This document shows, one piece after another, positions 9,256 to 18,572 of a stretch of 64,000 nt of DNA (position 1 is the first letter of the stretch; each line of letters starts with the position of its first letter). Source of the stretch: Bradyrhizobium sp. WSM1743 (GTDB taxonomy: Bacteria; Pseudomonadota; Alphaproteobacteria; Rhizobiales; Xanthobacteraceae). Under the pieces are notes generated by a model. It saw nothing but the letters and a program-made list of their open reading frames with translations. It was not told the DNA's origin and made no database searches. Where the stretch lies: NCBI RefSeq assembly GCF_000473065.1, contig NZ_AXAZ01000022.1, forward strand, positions 50,809 through 114,808, written 5' to 3'. A program made the translations under genes and the position numbers.

Positions 9256-10680
9256 ATGCGGTTCTTGCCGGTGTTTCTCGATCTCAAGGCCGGTCCCGTG
9301 GTTCTCATCGGCGCGGGTGAGCTTTTGCGCGCCAAGCTGCGCGTGCTCGCCGCCGCCGGTGCGCGCCTCCGCGTGCATGCGATCGACGGCAATCATGAGT
9401 TTGGGCTCGGTGCGCAGGATGCGGCGCGCGTTGACATCGCGGTCGGTGATCCGCTGACCACTGATCTCTCCGGCGTTATCGCCATCGTCTGCGCGGGCGC
9501 GGGCGATGTCGGCGTTGCGATGTCGATGCGGGCGAAGGCGCTCGGCCTGCCCGTCAACGTCATGGACGATCTCGAGCACTCCAGCTTCATCTTCCCGGCG
9601 ATCGTCGATCGCGGCGATGTCGTGGTCGCGGTCGGCACCGGCGGTACTTCGCCGGTAGTGGCGCGGCGTGTGCGCGAGAAGATCGAGGCGCTGCTGCCGG
9701 CGCGTATCGGTGAGCTCGCCGAATTCATCGGCACCTTCCGCAAATCCATCAACGAGCGTATCGCCGAATTTCCGCTGCGCCGCCGCTTCTGGGAGCGCGT
9801 CATCGACGGTCCGATCGGCGCCGCCGTGCTTGCTGGCCGCAGAGGCGAGGCGGGCGCATCGCTCGAGGCGATTGCCGATCCCTCCGCATTCGCGCGCGCC
9901 GATAAGCCGGAAGGCTCGGTCGCGCTGGTCGGCGCCGGCCCCGGCGACCCTGACCTTCTCACCATCAAGGCGCTGCGCGCGCTGCAGGATGCCGACATCG
10001 TCTTCCACGACGAACTGGTTTCGCCCGAGATTCTCGACCGCATCCGCCGCGACACCACGCGCGTTGCGGTCGGCCGCCGCGTCGGCAAGCCCGGCATCGG
10101 CCAGGACGCCATCAACAAGCGCATGATCGAGGGCGCGCAAGCCGGCCAGCGCGTGGTGCGGCTGAAGGGCGGCGATCCCTTCGTGTTCGGCCGCGGCGGC
10201 GAAGAGGTCGAAGCGCTGCGCGCTGCCGGCGTCGCCTATTCGATCATTCCCGGCATCACCGCAGGGCTCGGCGCCGCCGCCGATTTCGAGGTACCGCTCA
10301 CCTATCGTCACGAAGCGACCCGCATCACCTTCCTCACCGCACACAAGGCGCGCGATGCCGAAGCCGTGGACTGGTCGATGCTGACCGACACCAAGATGAC
10401 CCTCGTGGTCTACATGGGCATGACCGCGGCGCCTGCCGTGCGTGCAGGCCTGTTCGCGGCCGGCCGCTCGCCAGAGACGCCGGTCGGCGTGTTCGCCCGT
10501 GTCACGCGGCCGGATACGCAAGGCGCGATCGGAACGCTGCGCGACCTGCCCGAGCTCGTGCGGCGGATCCATGGCGGTCCCGCCATTCTCATCATCGGCG
10601 ACGTGGTCCGGCATGCCGGCTCGCTTCGCCGCCAGACACCCAAACAAATCATCTCTGACCTCATGGATGCAGCCGAATGA
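9256..10680 (+). CDS. cysG: siroheme synthase (precorrin-2 dehydrogenase/ferrochelatase + uroporphyrinogen-III C-methyltransferase)
   Basis: A 474-residue multifunctional enzyme that makes siroheme, the cofactor of the sulfite reductase encoded two genes downstream. Residues 1 to about 210 are the NAD-binding dehydrogenase/chelatase part, with a Rossmann GAG motif near residue 20. From about residue 220 is the SAM-dependent methyltransferase, with VGAGPGDPDLLT and RLKGGDPFVFGRGGEE. The start ATG at 9256 follows a GGGGAAG ribosome binding site. Its stop overlaps the next start (ATGA), so it is translationally coupled to the DUF2849 gene. Confidence 0.95.
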   Translation: MRFLPVFLDLKAGPVVLIGAGELLRAKLRVLAAAGARLRVHAIDGNHEFGLGAQDAARVDIAVGDPLTTDLSGVIAIVCAGAGDVGVAMSMRAKALGLPVNVMDDLEHSSFIFPAIVDRGDVVVAVGTGGTSPVVARRVREKIEALLPARIGELAEFIGTFRKSINERIAEFPLRRRFWERVIDGPIGAAVLAGRRGEAGASLEAIADPSAFARADKPEGSVALVGAGPGDPDLLTIKALRALQDADIVFHDELVSPEILDRIRRDTTRVAVGRRVGKPGIGQDAINKRMIEGAQAGQRVVRLKGGDPFVFGRGGEEVEALRAAGVAYSIIPGITAGLGAAADFEVPLTYRHEATRITFLTAHKARDAEAVDWSMLTDTKMTLVVYMGMTAAPAVRAGLFAAGRSPETPVGVFARVTRPDTQGAIGTLRDLPELVRRIHGGPAILIIGDVVRHAGSLRRQTPKQIISDLMDAAE

Positions 10681-10994
10681 CCTCTCCGCTCGAACAGAAG
10701 AAGATCAAGATCGCCGGCCCCTCGGTCGTGACCGCCAACCGCACCTGGGACGGCATCGTGGTCTACCGAACCGCCGCCAAGGGCTGGTCCGCGGACCTGT
10801 CGGAAGCCGCGATCGTGCGCAACTCCGACGAGGCCAAGGCGTTGCTTGCGGAAGCCGTGGCCGATGACGTCGGCGCCATCGGTCCCTATATCGCGCCTGT
10901 GCAGGTCGGCGAGGACGGCGAGATTGTGCCCGGCAATCTGCGCGAACAGATCCGCCGCACCGGCGTCACCATCGGGCAGCCGGCCCAGGTTTAA
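10677..10994 (+). CDS. DUF2849 domain-containing protein
   Basis: A 105-residue soluble protein with no signal peptide or membrane segment. It matches the DUF2849 family, which in Rhizobiales is typically found just before the sulfite reductase gene. Conserved features are VTANRTWDGIVVYR and the PYIAPVQV segment. It has no cysteine, so it is unlikely to bind an iron-sulfur cluster itself. It overlaps cysG by 4 bp and lies 11 bp before the sulfite reductase gene. From context it is probably an accessory factor of sulfite reduction; the biochemical role is unknown. Confidence 0.85.
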   Translation: MTSPLEQKKIKIAGPSVVTANRTWDGIVVYRTAAKGWSADLSEAAIVRNSDEAKALLAEAVADDVGAIGPYIAPVQVGEDGEIVPGNLREQIRRTGVTIGQPAQV

Positions 10995-11005
10995 GGCATT
11001 CTCTT

Positions 11006-12661
11006 ATGTACGCTTACGACGAAATCGACCGCACGCTCGTCAACGAGCGCGTCTCGGAGTTCCGCGACCAGGTGAAGCGGCGCCTTTCCGGCGAGCTCAC
11101 CGAGGACGAGTTCAAGATCCTTCGCTTGCAGAACGGCGTCTATCTCCAGCTGCACGCCTACATGTTCCGCGTCGCTATCCCCTACGGCACGCTGGCGACG
11201 AACCAGCTGCGGGCGCTCGCGCACGTCGCGCGGAAGTACGACCGCGGCTATGGCCACTTCACCACGCGGCAGAACATCCAGTTCAACTGGATCAAGCTCG
11301 CCGAATTGCCGGATGCGCTGGCCGATCTCGCCAAGGTCGGCATCCACGCGATGCAGACCTCCGGCAACAACATGCGCAACGTCACTTCGGACCAGTGGGC
11401 CGGCGTCGCGCCCGGCGAGATCGAGGATCCGCGCATCTGGTCGGAGCTGATCCGTCAGCACACCACGTTGCATCCGGAATTCTCGTTCCTGCCGCGCAAG
11501 TTCAAGATCGCGATCACGGCGTCGGATCATGACCGCGCTGCGATCAAGATCCACGACATCGGCCTGCGGCTGATCAAGAACGAGAAAGGCGAGACCGGCT
11601 TCGAGGTTCTGGTCGGCGGCGGCCTCGGCCGCACCCCGTTCATCGCCAAGACCATCAAGCACTTCGTGCATGGCCGCGACATCCTCAGCTACATCGAGGC
11701 TATCTTACGCGTCTACAACCAGTATGGCCGCCGCGACAACATCTACAAGGCGCGGATCAAGATCCTGGTGCACGAGCTCGGCATCGAGAAATTCTCCCGC
11801 GAGGTCGAGGACGAGTGGCAGCAGATCCGCAACTCCTCGCTCCAGATCGACGACGAGGTGATCGAGGACATCCGCTCGCGCTTTACTTATCCGGCCTACG
11901 AGAAGCTGCCGCACATGCCGGACGAGCTGCGCCAGGCCGCGGCCGACCCTGATTTCGAGGCGTGGCGCAAGAACTCGGTGGCTCCACACAAGGTGCAGGG
12001 CTATTCGATCGTCACGATCTCGCTGAAGCCGACCGGCGGCCCTCCGGGCGATGCCACGGCCGAGCAGATGGATGCGCTCGCCGATCTCGCCGACAAATAT
12101 TCCTTCGGCGAGATCCGCGTCGGCCACGAGCAGAACCTGGCGCTGCCGCATGTCGCCAAGCGCGACCTGCCGGCGCTGTGGAAGGCGCTCGACAAGCTTG
12201 GCCTGGCCACACCTAACGTCAATCTGATCACCGATATCATCGCCTGCCCCGGGCTCGACTATTGCTCGCTGGCGAATGCGCGCTCGATCCCGATCGCGCA
12301 GGAGCTGACGCGGCGCTTTGCCAATCACGAGCTCGCCAACCTGATCGGCCGTCTGCACATCAACATCTCGGGCTGCATCAATGCCTGCGGCCATCATCAC
12401 GTCGGCCATATCGGCATTCTCGGCGTCGAGAAGAACGGCGAGGAGGTCTACCAGATCACCATCGGCGGCCGCGCCGACGAGAACGCCGCGCTCGGCACCC
12501 TGATCGGTCCTGGCGTCAAGTTCGACGAGGTCGCCGACGTCGTCGAGGACATCGTGGAAGCCTATCTGGCGCTGCGCGAGCGGCCCGAGGAGCTGTTCAT
12601 GGACACGGTGAAGCGCCTCGGCGTCGAACCTTTCAAGGAGCGCGTCTATGCCACTCGTTAA
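11006..12661 (+). CDS. cysI: nitrite/sulfite reductase, siroheme-[4Fe-4S] hemoprotein
   Basis: A 551-residue reductase that converts sulfite to sulfide with six electrons. The four cluster/siroheme cysteines are Cys414 and Cys420 (ACPGLDYC) and Cys457 and Cys461 (SGCINACG), followed by HHHVG. The length and form resemble the single-subunit, ferredoxin-dependent type. No flavoprotein partner CysJ lies in the window. Genomic placement with siroheme synthase and CysH points to sulfite rather than nitrite as substrate. It overlaps the DUF934 gene by 14 bp. Confidence 0.92.
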   Translation: MYAYDEIDRTLVNERVSEFRDQVKRRLSGELTEDEFKILRLQNGVYLQLHAYMFRVAIPYGTLATNQLRALAHVARKYDRGYGHFTTRQNIQFNWIKLAELPDALADLAKVGIHAMQTSGNNMRNVTSDQWAGVAPGEIEDPRIWSELIRQHTTLHPEFSFLPRKFKIAITASDHDRAAIKIHDIGLRLIKNEKGETGFEVLVGGGLGRTPFIAKTIKHFVHGRDILSYIEAILRVYNQYGRRDNIYKARIKILVHELGIEKFSREVEDEWQQIRNSSLQIDDEVIEDIRSRFTYPAYEKLPHMPDELRQAAADPDFEAWRKNSVAPHKVQGYSIVTISLKPTGGPPGDATAEQMDALADLADKYSFGEIRVGHEQNLALPHVAKRDLPALWKALDKLGLATPNVNLITDIIACPGLDYCSLANARSIPIAQELTRRFANHELANLIGRLHINISGCINACGHHHVGHIGILGVEKNGEEVYQITIGGRADENAALGTLIGPGVKFDEVADVVEDIVEAYLALRERPEELFMDTVKRLGVEPFKERVYATR

Positions 12662-13163
12662 CGGCGGAAGAATCGTCGACGACAGCTTCGTCAAGCTGGC
12701 CGTCGACACCCCGCTGCCCGAGGGCGGCGACATCCTGGTGCCGGCCGAGCGCTTTCTCGGCGAGGCCGATGCGCTGCTCAAGCGTTCGGGCAAGGTCGGC
12801 GTGATCTGGCCGAACAATCGCGATATCGCCGAGCTCGTGCCGTATCTCGGCAAGATCGCCGCGGTCGCGCTGGTGTTCCCGACCTTCCGCGACGGGCGCG
12901 CCTACAGCCAGGCGCGGCTGCTGCGCGAGCGCTACAACTATCGCGGCGAGCTGCGTGCGACCGGTCAGGTGCTGCGCGACCAGTTTGTGTTCATGCTGCG
13001 TGCCGGCTTCGATGCCTTCGAGGTCAAGAAGCAGGCCGACGCGGAAGCCTTCATGCAGACCGCCAAGCGCTATTCGGTGTTCTACCAGCCGACCGGCGAT
13101 GGCCGCATCACGGCGCTGCACCGGCGCATGCAGCTGCGTCACTCCGAAGGGGTCGGCACGTGA
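12648..13163 (+). CDS. DUF934 domain-containing protein
   Basis: A 171-residue soluble protein of the DUF934 family, usually encoded between sulfite reductase and CysH in proteobacteria. The recognisable segment is FPTFRDGRAYSQARLLRERY, with GQVLRDQ downstream. No cysteines or cofactor motifs are visible. It overlaps sulfite reductase by 14 bp and cysH by 4 bp, so all three should be made together. Probably an accessory or assembly protein for sulfite reductase; this is inferred from context. Confidence 0.88.
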   Translation: MPLVNGGRIVDDSFVKLAVDTPLPEGGDILVPAERFLGEADALLKRSGKVGVIWPNNRDIAELVPYLGKIAAVALVFPTFRDGRAYSQARLLRERYNYRGELRATGQVLRDQFVFMLRAGFDAFEVKKQADAEAFMQTAKRYSVFYQPTGDGRITALHRRMQLRHSEGVGT

Positions 13164-13885
13164 ACGCGATCGCGCCTCAGGTTTCGTCGGTGTCTGCGCT
13201 GCCGTCGGCGGAGGAGCTCGATCGCGCCCTGCGCGATGCCTCGCCCGCGGAAGTCATCGCGGCGGCGTTGAAGACGGTCGGGCGCGAGAAGCTTGCGCTG
13301 GTGTCCTCCTTCGGCACCGAATCGGCGACGCTCTTGAAAGTGATGGCGGATGTCGACCCGGCGATCCCGGTGATCTTTCTCGACACCGGCTGGTTGTTCG
13401 AGGAGACGCTGGCCTATCGCGATACGCTGATCGCGGCGCTGGGTCTCAAGGATGTGCGCTCGATCAAGCCCGCCGAGGAGGCGCTGTCGCGCGAAGATCC
13501 CGACCGCGACCTCTGGTTCTCCGATCCCGACGCCTGCTGCCGCATCCGTAAAGTCGAGCCGCTGGCGCGCGCGCTGAAACCGTTCGATGCCTGGCTCAAC
13601 GGCCGCAAGCGTTTCCAGGGCAATGCGCGCGCCGACATTCCGGTCGTCGAGGACGACGGCGCGCGGTTGAAGTTCAATCCCTTCGCCAATGTATCGCGCG
13701 AGGAGATCGAGGCGATCTTCACCCGCGCCAAATTGCCGCGTCATCCATTGGCCGCCTCCGGTTTCCTGTCGGTCGGGTGTATGCCTTGCACCAGCAGAAC
13801 GGCCGAGGGCGAGGATGCACGTGCCGGCCGCTGGCGCGGCCGGGCCAAGACAGAATGCGGCATCCACACCATGAAGATTTCGTAG
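13160..13885 (+). CDS. cysH: phosphoadenylyl/adenylyl-sulfate reductase, APS-reductase type
   Basis: A 241-residue PAPS/APS reductase that uses thioredoxin to reduce activated sulfate to sulfite. The start is GTG at 13160, overlapping the previous stop. The P-loop-like SSFGTES segment is near residue 50. Two cysteine pairs are present, Cys126-Cys127 (DACCRIRK) and Cys207-x-x-Cys210 (GCMPCTSR). These pairs bind a [4Fe-4S] cluster in APS-preferring reductases and are absent from the E. coli PAPS reductase. The predicted substrate is therefore APS. Last gene of the cysG operon. Confidence 0.93.
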   Translation: MNAIAPQVSSVSALPSAEELDRALRDASPAEVIAAALKTVGREKLALVSSFGTESATLLKVMADVDPAIPVIFLDTGWLFEETLAYRDTLIAALGLKDVRSIKPAEEALSREDPDRDLWFSDPDACCRIRKVEPLARALKPFDAWLNGRKRFQGNARADIPVVEDDGARLKFNPFANVSREEIEAIFTRAKLPRHPLAASGFLSVGCMPCTSRTAEGEDARAGRWRGRAKTECGIHTMKIS

Positions 13886-13912
13886 CACAGTCACGCTGCC
13901 ACGCTTCAAACA

Positions 13913-13927
13913 AGAAAATCCGGTTCC
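13913..13927 (+). promoter_or_regulatory. Candidate sulfur-regulon element upstream of sbp
   Basis: AGAAAATCCGGTTCC matches 11 of 15 positions of AGAATTTTCGGCTCC on the cysD side of the divergent control region (minus strand, 9131-9145). It also shares AGAAAAT and TTCC with the cysG-side element (9209-9221). It may bind a common sulfur regulator. Confidence 0.35.
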
Positions 13928-13993
13928 GTTGACTTAAGCGCGTTTCGCCCCGAGTTATGCCTGCCATCGATGACGCCGACGTCGTCGAGGTGA

Positions 13994-14995
13994 ATGGAGA
14001 TGGACATGATGCGCCGTATCGTTCCGCTCGCTGCAGGACTCCTCTGGGCAAGCTCGGCTCTCGCCGCTGACATCAATTTGCTGAACGTGTCATACGATCC
14101 GACGCGCGAGCTCTATGTCGAGTTCAACAAGGCATTCACGAATGCCTATCGGAAGGAAACCGGCAAGAGCATCGAGATTAAGCAGTCGCATGGCGGCAGC
14201 GGGTCGCAGGCGCGCGCAGTGATCGACGGCTTGCAGGCCGATGTGGTGACGCTTGCGCTCGCCTATGACATCGACGCGATCGCCGGCAAGGGTCTCACCG
14301 CTGCCGACTGGCAGAAGCGACTGCCGCAGAATTCGTCGCCCTACACGTCGACCATCGTGTTCCTGGTACGCAAGGGCAATCCCAAGGGCATCAAGGACTG
14401 GGACGATCTGGTCAAGCCGGGCGTTGCCGTGATCACGCCGAACCCCAAGACGTCAGGTGGCGCGCGCTGGAATTACCTTGCAGCCTGGGGCTTTGCGCAG
14501 AAGAAGTACGGCTCGGCCGACAAGGCCAAGGATTTCATCGGCAAGCTGTATCAGCAGGTTCCGGTACTGGACACCGGCGCGCGCGGCGCCACCGTGACCT
14601 TTGTCGAGCGCGGCGTCGGCGACGTGCTGCTCGCCTGGGAGAACGAGGCGTTCCTTGCGCTGAAGGAGTTCGGCGCGAACAAGTTCGAGATCGTGGCGCC
14701 GCCGCAATCGATCCTCGCCGAACCGCCGGTCGCCATCGTCGACAAGGTCGCCGATAAAAAAGGCACCCGAAACGTCGCCGATGCCTATCTCCAATATTGG
14801 TACACCAAGGAGGGGCAGGAGATCGCCGCGCGCAACTTCTACCGTCCGCGCGATGCCGAAATCGCCAAGAAGCATGAGAATGCCTTCGCCAAGGTCGAGC
14901 TGTTCACGATCGACGACGTCTTCGGCGGCTGGACCAAGGCGCAGAAGGAACATTTTGCCGACGGCGGCGTTTTCGATCAGATTTACAAGAACTGA
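13994..14995 (+). CDS. sbp: sulfate ABC transporter, periplasmic substrate-binding protein
   Basis: A periplasmic sulfate-binding protein of up to 333 residues that delivers sulfate to the CysTWA importer encoded directly downstream. A signal peptide with cleavage after SSALA (near residue 24) is clear. Mature-protein signatures are [30 protein letters not shown] and [14 protein letters not shown]. Four in-frame ATG codons lie within 16 bases (13994, 14000, 14006, 14009), so the exact start is uncertain; 13994 follows a GAGG sequence and 14006 follows GGAG. Confidence 0.95.
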   Translation: MEMDMMRRIVPLAAGLLWASSALAADINLLNVSYDPTRELYVEFNKAFTNAYRKETGKSIEIKQSHGGSGSQARAVIDGLQADVVTLALAYDIDAIAGKGLTAADWQKRLPQNSSPYTSTIVFLVRKGNPKGIKDWDDLVKPGVAVITPNPKTSGGARWNYLAAWGFAQKKYGSADKAKDFIGKLYQQVPVLDTGARGATVTFVERGVGDVLLAWENEAFLALKEFGANKFEIVAPPQSILAEPPVAIVDKVADKKGTRNVADAYLQYWYTKEGQEIAARNFYRPRDAEIAKKHENAFAKVELFTIDDVFGGWTKAQKEHFADGGVFDQIYKN

Positions 14996-15032
14996 TCGCG
15001 CGCTGTCGTAAGACGCTTTAGCAGGGGGCCTG

Positions 15033-15869
15033 GTGAGCGCACTCGCAGCACGACGCCGGACATTGCCGGGCTTCGGTCTCACCATGGGACTGACGCTTTC
15101 CTGGCTGTCCGTCATTATCCTGATTCCACTCGCCGGCCTGTTCCTGAAATCGCTTGAGCTCAGCCCCGATCAGTTCTGGAACATCCTCTCCAGCCGCCGC
15201 ACCCTGAACGCGCTCCGCGTGTCGTTTGGGCTCGCCTTCGCGGCGGCCTCCGTCAATCTCGTCATGGGCAGCATCATCGTCTGGGCGCTGGTGCGCTACC
15301 GCTTTCCGGGGCGGCGCATCTTCGATGCCATCGTCGACGTGCCTTTCGCGCTGCCGACCGCGGTCGCCGGCGTCGCGCTGACCGCGCTGTTCGCCGAGAA
15401 GGGCTGGCTCGGCGCACCGCTCGCAGCGCTCGGCATCAAGGTGGCGTTCACGCCGATCGGCATCTTCGTCGCCATGATCTTCATCGGCATTCCCTTCGTG
15501 GTGCGCACCGTGCAGCCGGTGCTCCAGGATCTCGACCCCGAGATTGAGGAAGCCGCGGGCAGTCTCGGCGCCAGCCGCGGGCAGACCATTATCCGCGTGA
15601 TCCTGCCCTCGCTCGCACCGGCGCTGCTCACCGGCCTCGCGCTCGCCTTCGCCCGCGCGGTCGGCGAATATGGCTCTGTGATCTTCATCGCCGGCAATCT
15701 GCCCAACGTCTCCGAGATCGCACCGCTCCTCATCGTGATCCGGCTCTCCGAGTTCCGCTATGCCGATGCAACCGCCATCGCGGTGGTCATGCTCATCGTC
15801 TCCTTCGTCATCATCTTTGCCGTCAACCGGCTCCAGCGCTGGGCGCGGAGCCGGATCCCGGCGCGCTGA
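15033..15869 (+). CDS. cysT: sulfate ABC transporter permease CysT
   Basis: A 278-residue inner-membrane permease of the sulfate/thiosulfate importer with about six membrane helices. The EAA loop that contacts the ATPase is visible as EEAAGSLGASRGQTIIRVILP near the middle. It starts at GTG 15033, preceded by GCAGGGGG. It follows sbp by 37 bp and is 9 bp before cysW. Confidence 0.93.
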   Translation: MSALAARRRTLPGFGLTMGLTLSWLSVIILIPLAGLFLKSLELSPDQFWNILSSRRTLNALRVSFGLAFAAASVNLVMGSIIVWALVRYRFPGRRIFDAIVDVPFALPTAVAGVALTALFAEKGWLGAPLAALGIKVAFTPIGIFVAMIFIGIPFVVRTVQPVLQDLDPEIEEAAGSLGASRGQTIIRVILPSLAPALLTGLALAFARAVGEYGSVIFIAGNLPNVSEIAPLLIVIRLSEFRYADATAIAVVMLIVSFVIIFAVNRLQRWARSRIPAR

Positions 15870-15878
15870 GGGCGGATC

Positions 15879-16802
15879 ATGACGATGCAGATCGCAGATT
15901 CCGTGTCGCTCTCGGCTTCCGACGCCAAGGCACGTGCAAAGGCGCGCGCGGATGCGGCGGCAGCGCGCGACAACCTCCGCACCGAGCCGCGCGCGGTGCG
16001 CATCGTCATCATTGCGCTGGCGGTGATCTTTCTTACCGTCTTCGTGGTGCTGCCGCTCGTCGTCGTGTTTGCGCAGGCGTTCTCGAGAGGCATCCTCGCC
16101 TATTTCGCCGCGCTCGCCGAGCCGGAGGCGCTGGCGGCGATCAAGCTGACGCTGATCGTCGCGGCGATCTCAGTAGGCCTCAATCTGCTGTTCGGCGTCG
16201 TCGCCGCCTGGGCCATCGCCAAGTTTGATTTCCCGGGCAAGACCTTCCTGATCACGCTGATCGACCTGCCGTTCTCGGTGAGCCCGGTGATCTCGGGCCT
16301 CGTCTTCGTGCTGCTGTTCGGTGCGCAGGGCTATTTCGGCACCTGGCTGCGCGACCACGACATCCAGATCCTGTTCGCGGTGCCCGGCATCGCGCTCGCC
16401 ACCACCTTCGTGACCTTCCCGTTCGTGGCGCGCGCGCTGATCCCCTTGATGCAGGAGCAGGGCACGCAGGAGGAAGAGGCCGCGATCTCGCTCGGCGCCT
16501 CCGGCCTGCAGACCTTCTTCCGCGTCACCCTGCCCAACATCAAATGGGGCGTGCTCTACGGAGTCCTGCTCTGCAACGCGCGCGCGATGGGCGAGTTCGG
16601 TGCGGTCTCCGTCGTCTCCGGCCACATCCGGGGCGAGACCAACACCATGCCGCTGCTGGTCGAGATTCTCTACAATGAGTACCAGTTCGTCGCCGCCTTC
16701 GCGATCGCCTCGCTGCTGGCGATGCTGGCACTGATCACGCTGATCGCAAAAACCGTTCTCGAGCGCCATCTGGATGAAGGACAAGATGCCAGTGACCATT
16801 GA
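15879..16802 (+). CDS. cysW: sulfate ABC transporter permease CysW
   Basis: A 307-residue partner permease forming a heterodimer with CysT. It has a hydrophilic, alanine- and arginine-rich N-terminal tail of about 40 residues, then about six membrane helices. The EAA loop reads [22 protein letters not shown]. The C-terminal coding sequence overlaps the beginning of cysA. Confidence 0.93.
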   Translation: MTMQIADSVSLSASDAKARAKARADAAAARDNLRTEPRAVRIVIIALAVIFLTVFVVLPLVVVFAQAFSRGILAYFAALAEPEALAAIKLTLIVAAISVGLNLLFGVVAAWAIAKFDFPGKTFLITLIDLPFSVSPVISGLVFVLLFGAQGYFGTWLRDHDIQILFAVPGIALATTFVTFPFVARALIPLMQEQGTQEEEAAISLGASGLQTFFRVTLPNIKWGVLYGVLLCNARAMGEFGAVSVVSGHIRGETNTMPLLVEILYNEYQFVAAFAIASLLAMLALITLIAKTVLERHLDEGQDASDH

Positions 16803-17826
16803 AGTCAGGAATCTCGTCAAGACCTTCGGCAGCTTCAAAGCCCTCGACGGCGTCGATCTCAAGGTCGACGGCGGCGAGCTGGTGGCGCTGCTCGGTCCGT
16901 CCGGCTCCGGCAAGACCACGCTGCTGCGGATCGTTGCTGGGCTCGATTGGCCGGATTCCGGCGAGGTCTTCATCAGTGGCGAGGACGCGCTGGCACAAGG
17001 TGCGCGCGAGCGACATGTCGGGTTCGTGTTCCAGCACTATGCGCTGTTTCGACACATGACCGTGTTCGAGAACGTCGCCTTCGGTCTACGCGTGCAGCCA
17101 CGCGCGGTCCGCAAGGACGAGACTGGGATCCGGACGCGCGTCAAGGAGCTGCTCGATCTCGTGCAGCTCGACTGGCTTTCCGACCGCTATCCGAGCCAGC
17201 TCTCCGGCGGCCAGCGCCAGCGGATCGCGCTAGCCCGCGCGCTCGCGATTGAGCCGCGCATCCTGCTGCTCGACGAGCCGTTCGGTGCGCTCGATGCCAA
17301 GGTGCGGAAAGAGCTGCGCAAATGGCTGCGCTCGCTGCATCACGAGATCAACGTCACCTCGATCTTCGTCACCCACGACCAGGAGGAGGCGCTTGAAGTC
17401 GCCAACCGCGTCGTGGTGATGGACAAGGGCAGGATCGAGCAGATCGGCTCGCCCGACGACGTTTATGAGAGCCCGGCGACGGCCTTCGTGCACGGCTTCA
17501 TCGGCGAGTCCATCGAGCTGCCGGTCCAGATCGAAAGCGGCGTGATCAGGCTCGGCGACCGGCCGCTGCGGCTTGCTGCCGACGGGCTTACGTCTGGCGC
17601 GTCACGACTGTTCGTGCGGCGACATGACATGCTGGTCGGCCCGGCCGGCAGCGGTGCCTTCGAGGGCGCCGTGCAGCATGTCCGCAATTTCGGTCCCGTG
17701 CAGCGCGCCGAGGTCGCGCTGTCAGGCGGCGAGACCATCGAGATCGACGCTCCGCGCGAGAAGGAACTGCGGGCCGGCGACACTATCGGCCTCAATCCGC
17801 GCCGCTACCGGATATTTGCGGGCTAG
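16786..17826 (+). CDS. cysA: sulfate ABC transporter ATP-binding protein
   Basis: A 346-residue ATPase that energises CysTW. It has Walker [10 protein letters not shown] near residue 38, the signature LSGGQRQR, Walker B ILLLDEP, and the H-loop THDQEEA. A C-terminal TOBE-like regulatory domain begins near residue 240. The start at 16786 (MPVTIEVRN) was preferred because AAGGA precedes it; an alternative ATG at 16774 adds four residues. It overlaps cysW by 17 bp. Confidence 0.95.
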   Translation: MPVTIEVRNLVKTFGSFKALDGVDLKVDGGELVALLGPSGSGKTTLLRIVAGLDWPDSGEVFISGEDALAQGARERHVGFVFQHYALFRHMTVFENVAFGLRVQPRAVRKDETGIRTRVKELLDLVQLDWLSDRYPSQLSGGQRQRIALARALAIEPRILLLDEPFGALDAKVRKELRKWLRSLHHEINVTSIFVTHDQEEALEVANRVVVMDKGRIEQIGSPDDVYESPATAFVHGFIGESIELPVQIESGVIRLGDRPLRLAADGLTSGASRLFVRRHDMLVGPAGSGAFEGAVQHVRNFGPVQRAEVALSGGETIEIDAPREKELRAGDTIGLNPRRYRIFAG

Positions 17827-17832
17827 GACGTC

Positions 17833-17912
17833 GTCATTCCGGGATGATCCAAAAGACCAGACCCGGAATCTCGAGATTCCGGGTTCAGTGCTCCGCACTG
17901 CCCCGGAACGAC
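17833..17912. repeat. Family B palindromic intergenic repeat, copy 1
   Basis: An imperfect palindrome opening GTCATTCCGGGATG and closing CCCCGGAACGAC, with a nested CGGAATCTCGAGATTCCG palindrome. Related copies are at 28922, 33402, 41050, 51279 and 55192. Confidence 0.8.
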
Positions 17913-17991
17913 TTCGTCGATTTTCCTCAAAATTCACCTTTCAGCCACGGTTGGTATGCAACAACGGCCCCTCATTTGGGGGCCTCTAAAC

Positions 17992-18495
17992 ATGCGCGCT
18001 GCGGCCGCAATTCTCATCACTTTGCTGCTCGCCGGCTGTGCCGGCAACGAAGCGCCGGTCCAGCAGCCGTCGATGTATACGGACATGGCGGTCCCGGGCG
18101 CCAAGCTCGACGCGCAGGCCGCCGCGGTGATGATTTCGCAATACCGCCAGAACAACATGCTCGGCACGGTCGTGATCGACCCTGATCTGATGCTGCTCGC
18201 CGAATCCCAGTCCCAGGCCATGGCTGCGGCCAACAAGATGGACCACGACGTCCGCGCGCCGCTGGCCAAGCGCCTTGCCACCGGCGGTTATCCTGCCACG
18301 GTTGCGGTCGAGAACGTTTCCGCCGGCTATCATACGCTGGCGGAAGCTTTTTCCGGCTGGCGCGACTCGCCTCCGCACCGCGCCAACATGCTCAAGGGCG
18401 GTGTCACAAAATTGGGCATTGCGGCGAGCTATGCTCCCGGCACCAAATACAAGGTGTTCTGGACCATGATCCTGGCCTCGACGGAGCCTCGATAA
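17992..18495 (+). CDS. CAP (SCP/PR1) domain lipoprotein
   Basis: A 167-residue exported lipoprotein. The lipobox LLLAGC is near residue 15, predicting lipidation and an outer-membrane or periplasmic location. The rest is a short CAP-superfamily domain, with a conserved His in MDHDVRAPL, ENVSAGYHT, and SPPHRANMLKGG. Function of bacterial CAP lipoproteins is unknown. The start ATG at 17992 was chosen because it directly precedes the lipoprotein signal. Confidence 0.85.
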   Translation: MRAAAAILITLLLAGCAGNEAPVQQPSMYTDMAVPGAKLDAQAAAVMISQYRQNNMLGTVVIDPDLMLLAESQSQAMAAANKMDHDVRAPLAKRLATGGYPATVAVENVSAGYHTLAEAFSGWRDSPPHRANMLKGGVTKLGIAASYAPGTKYKVFWTMILASTEPR

Positions 18496-18572
18496 GCCAG
18501 ACTTGATCCGGGATGCATTGACGCCGCGGCGGAGTGTCGCCACGGTGGCTCGCCTTTTGCTATTGTTTCCTT

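Noticed and set aside
9073..10647. Open frame of 524 codons opposite cysG
   Set aside because: Shadow of cysG; the other strand has all siroheme synthase motifs and a good ribosome binding site.
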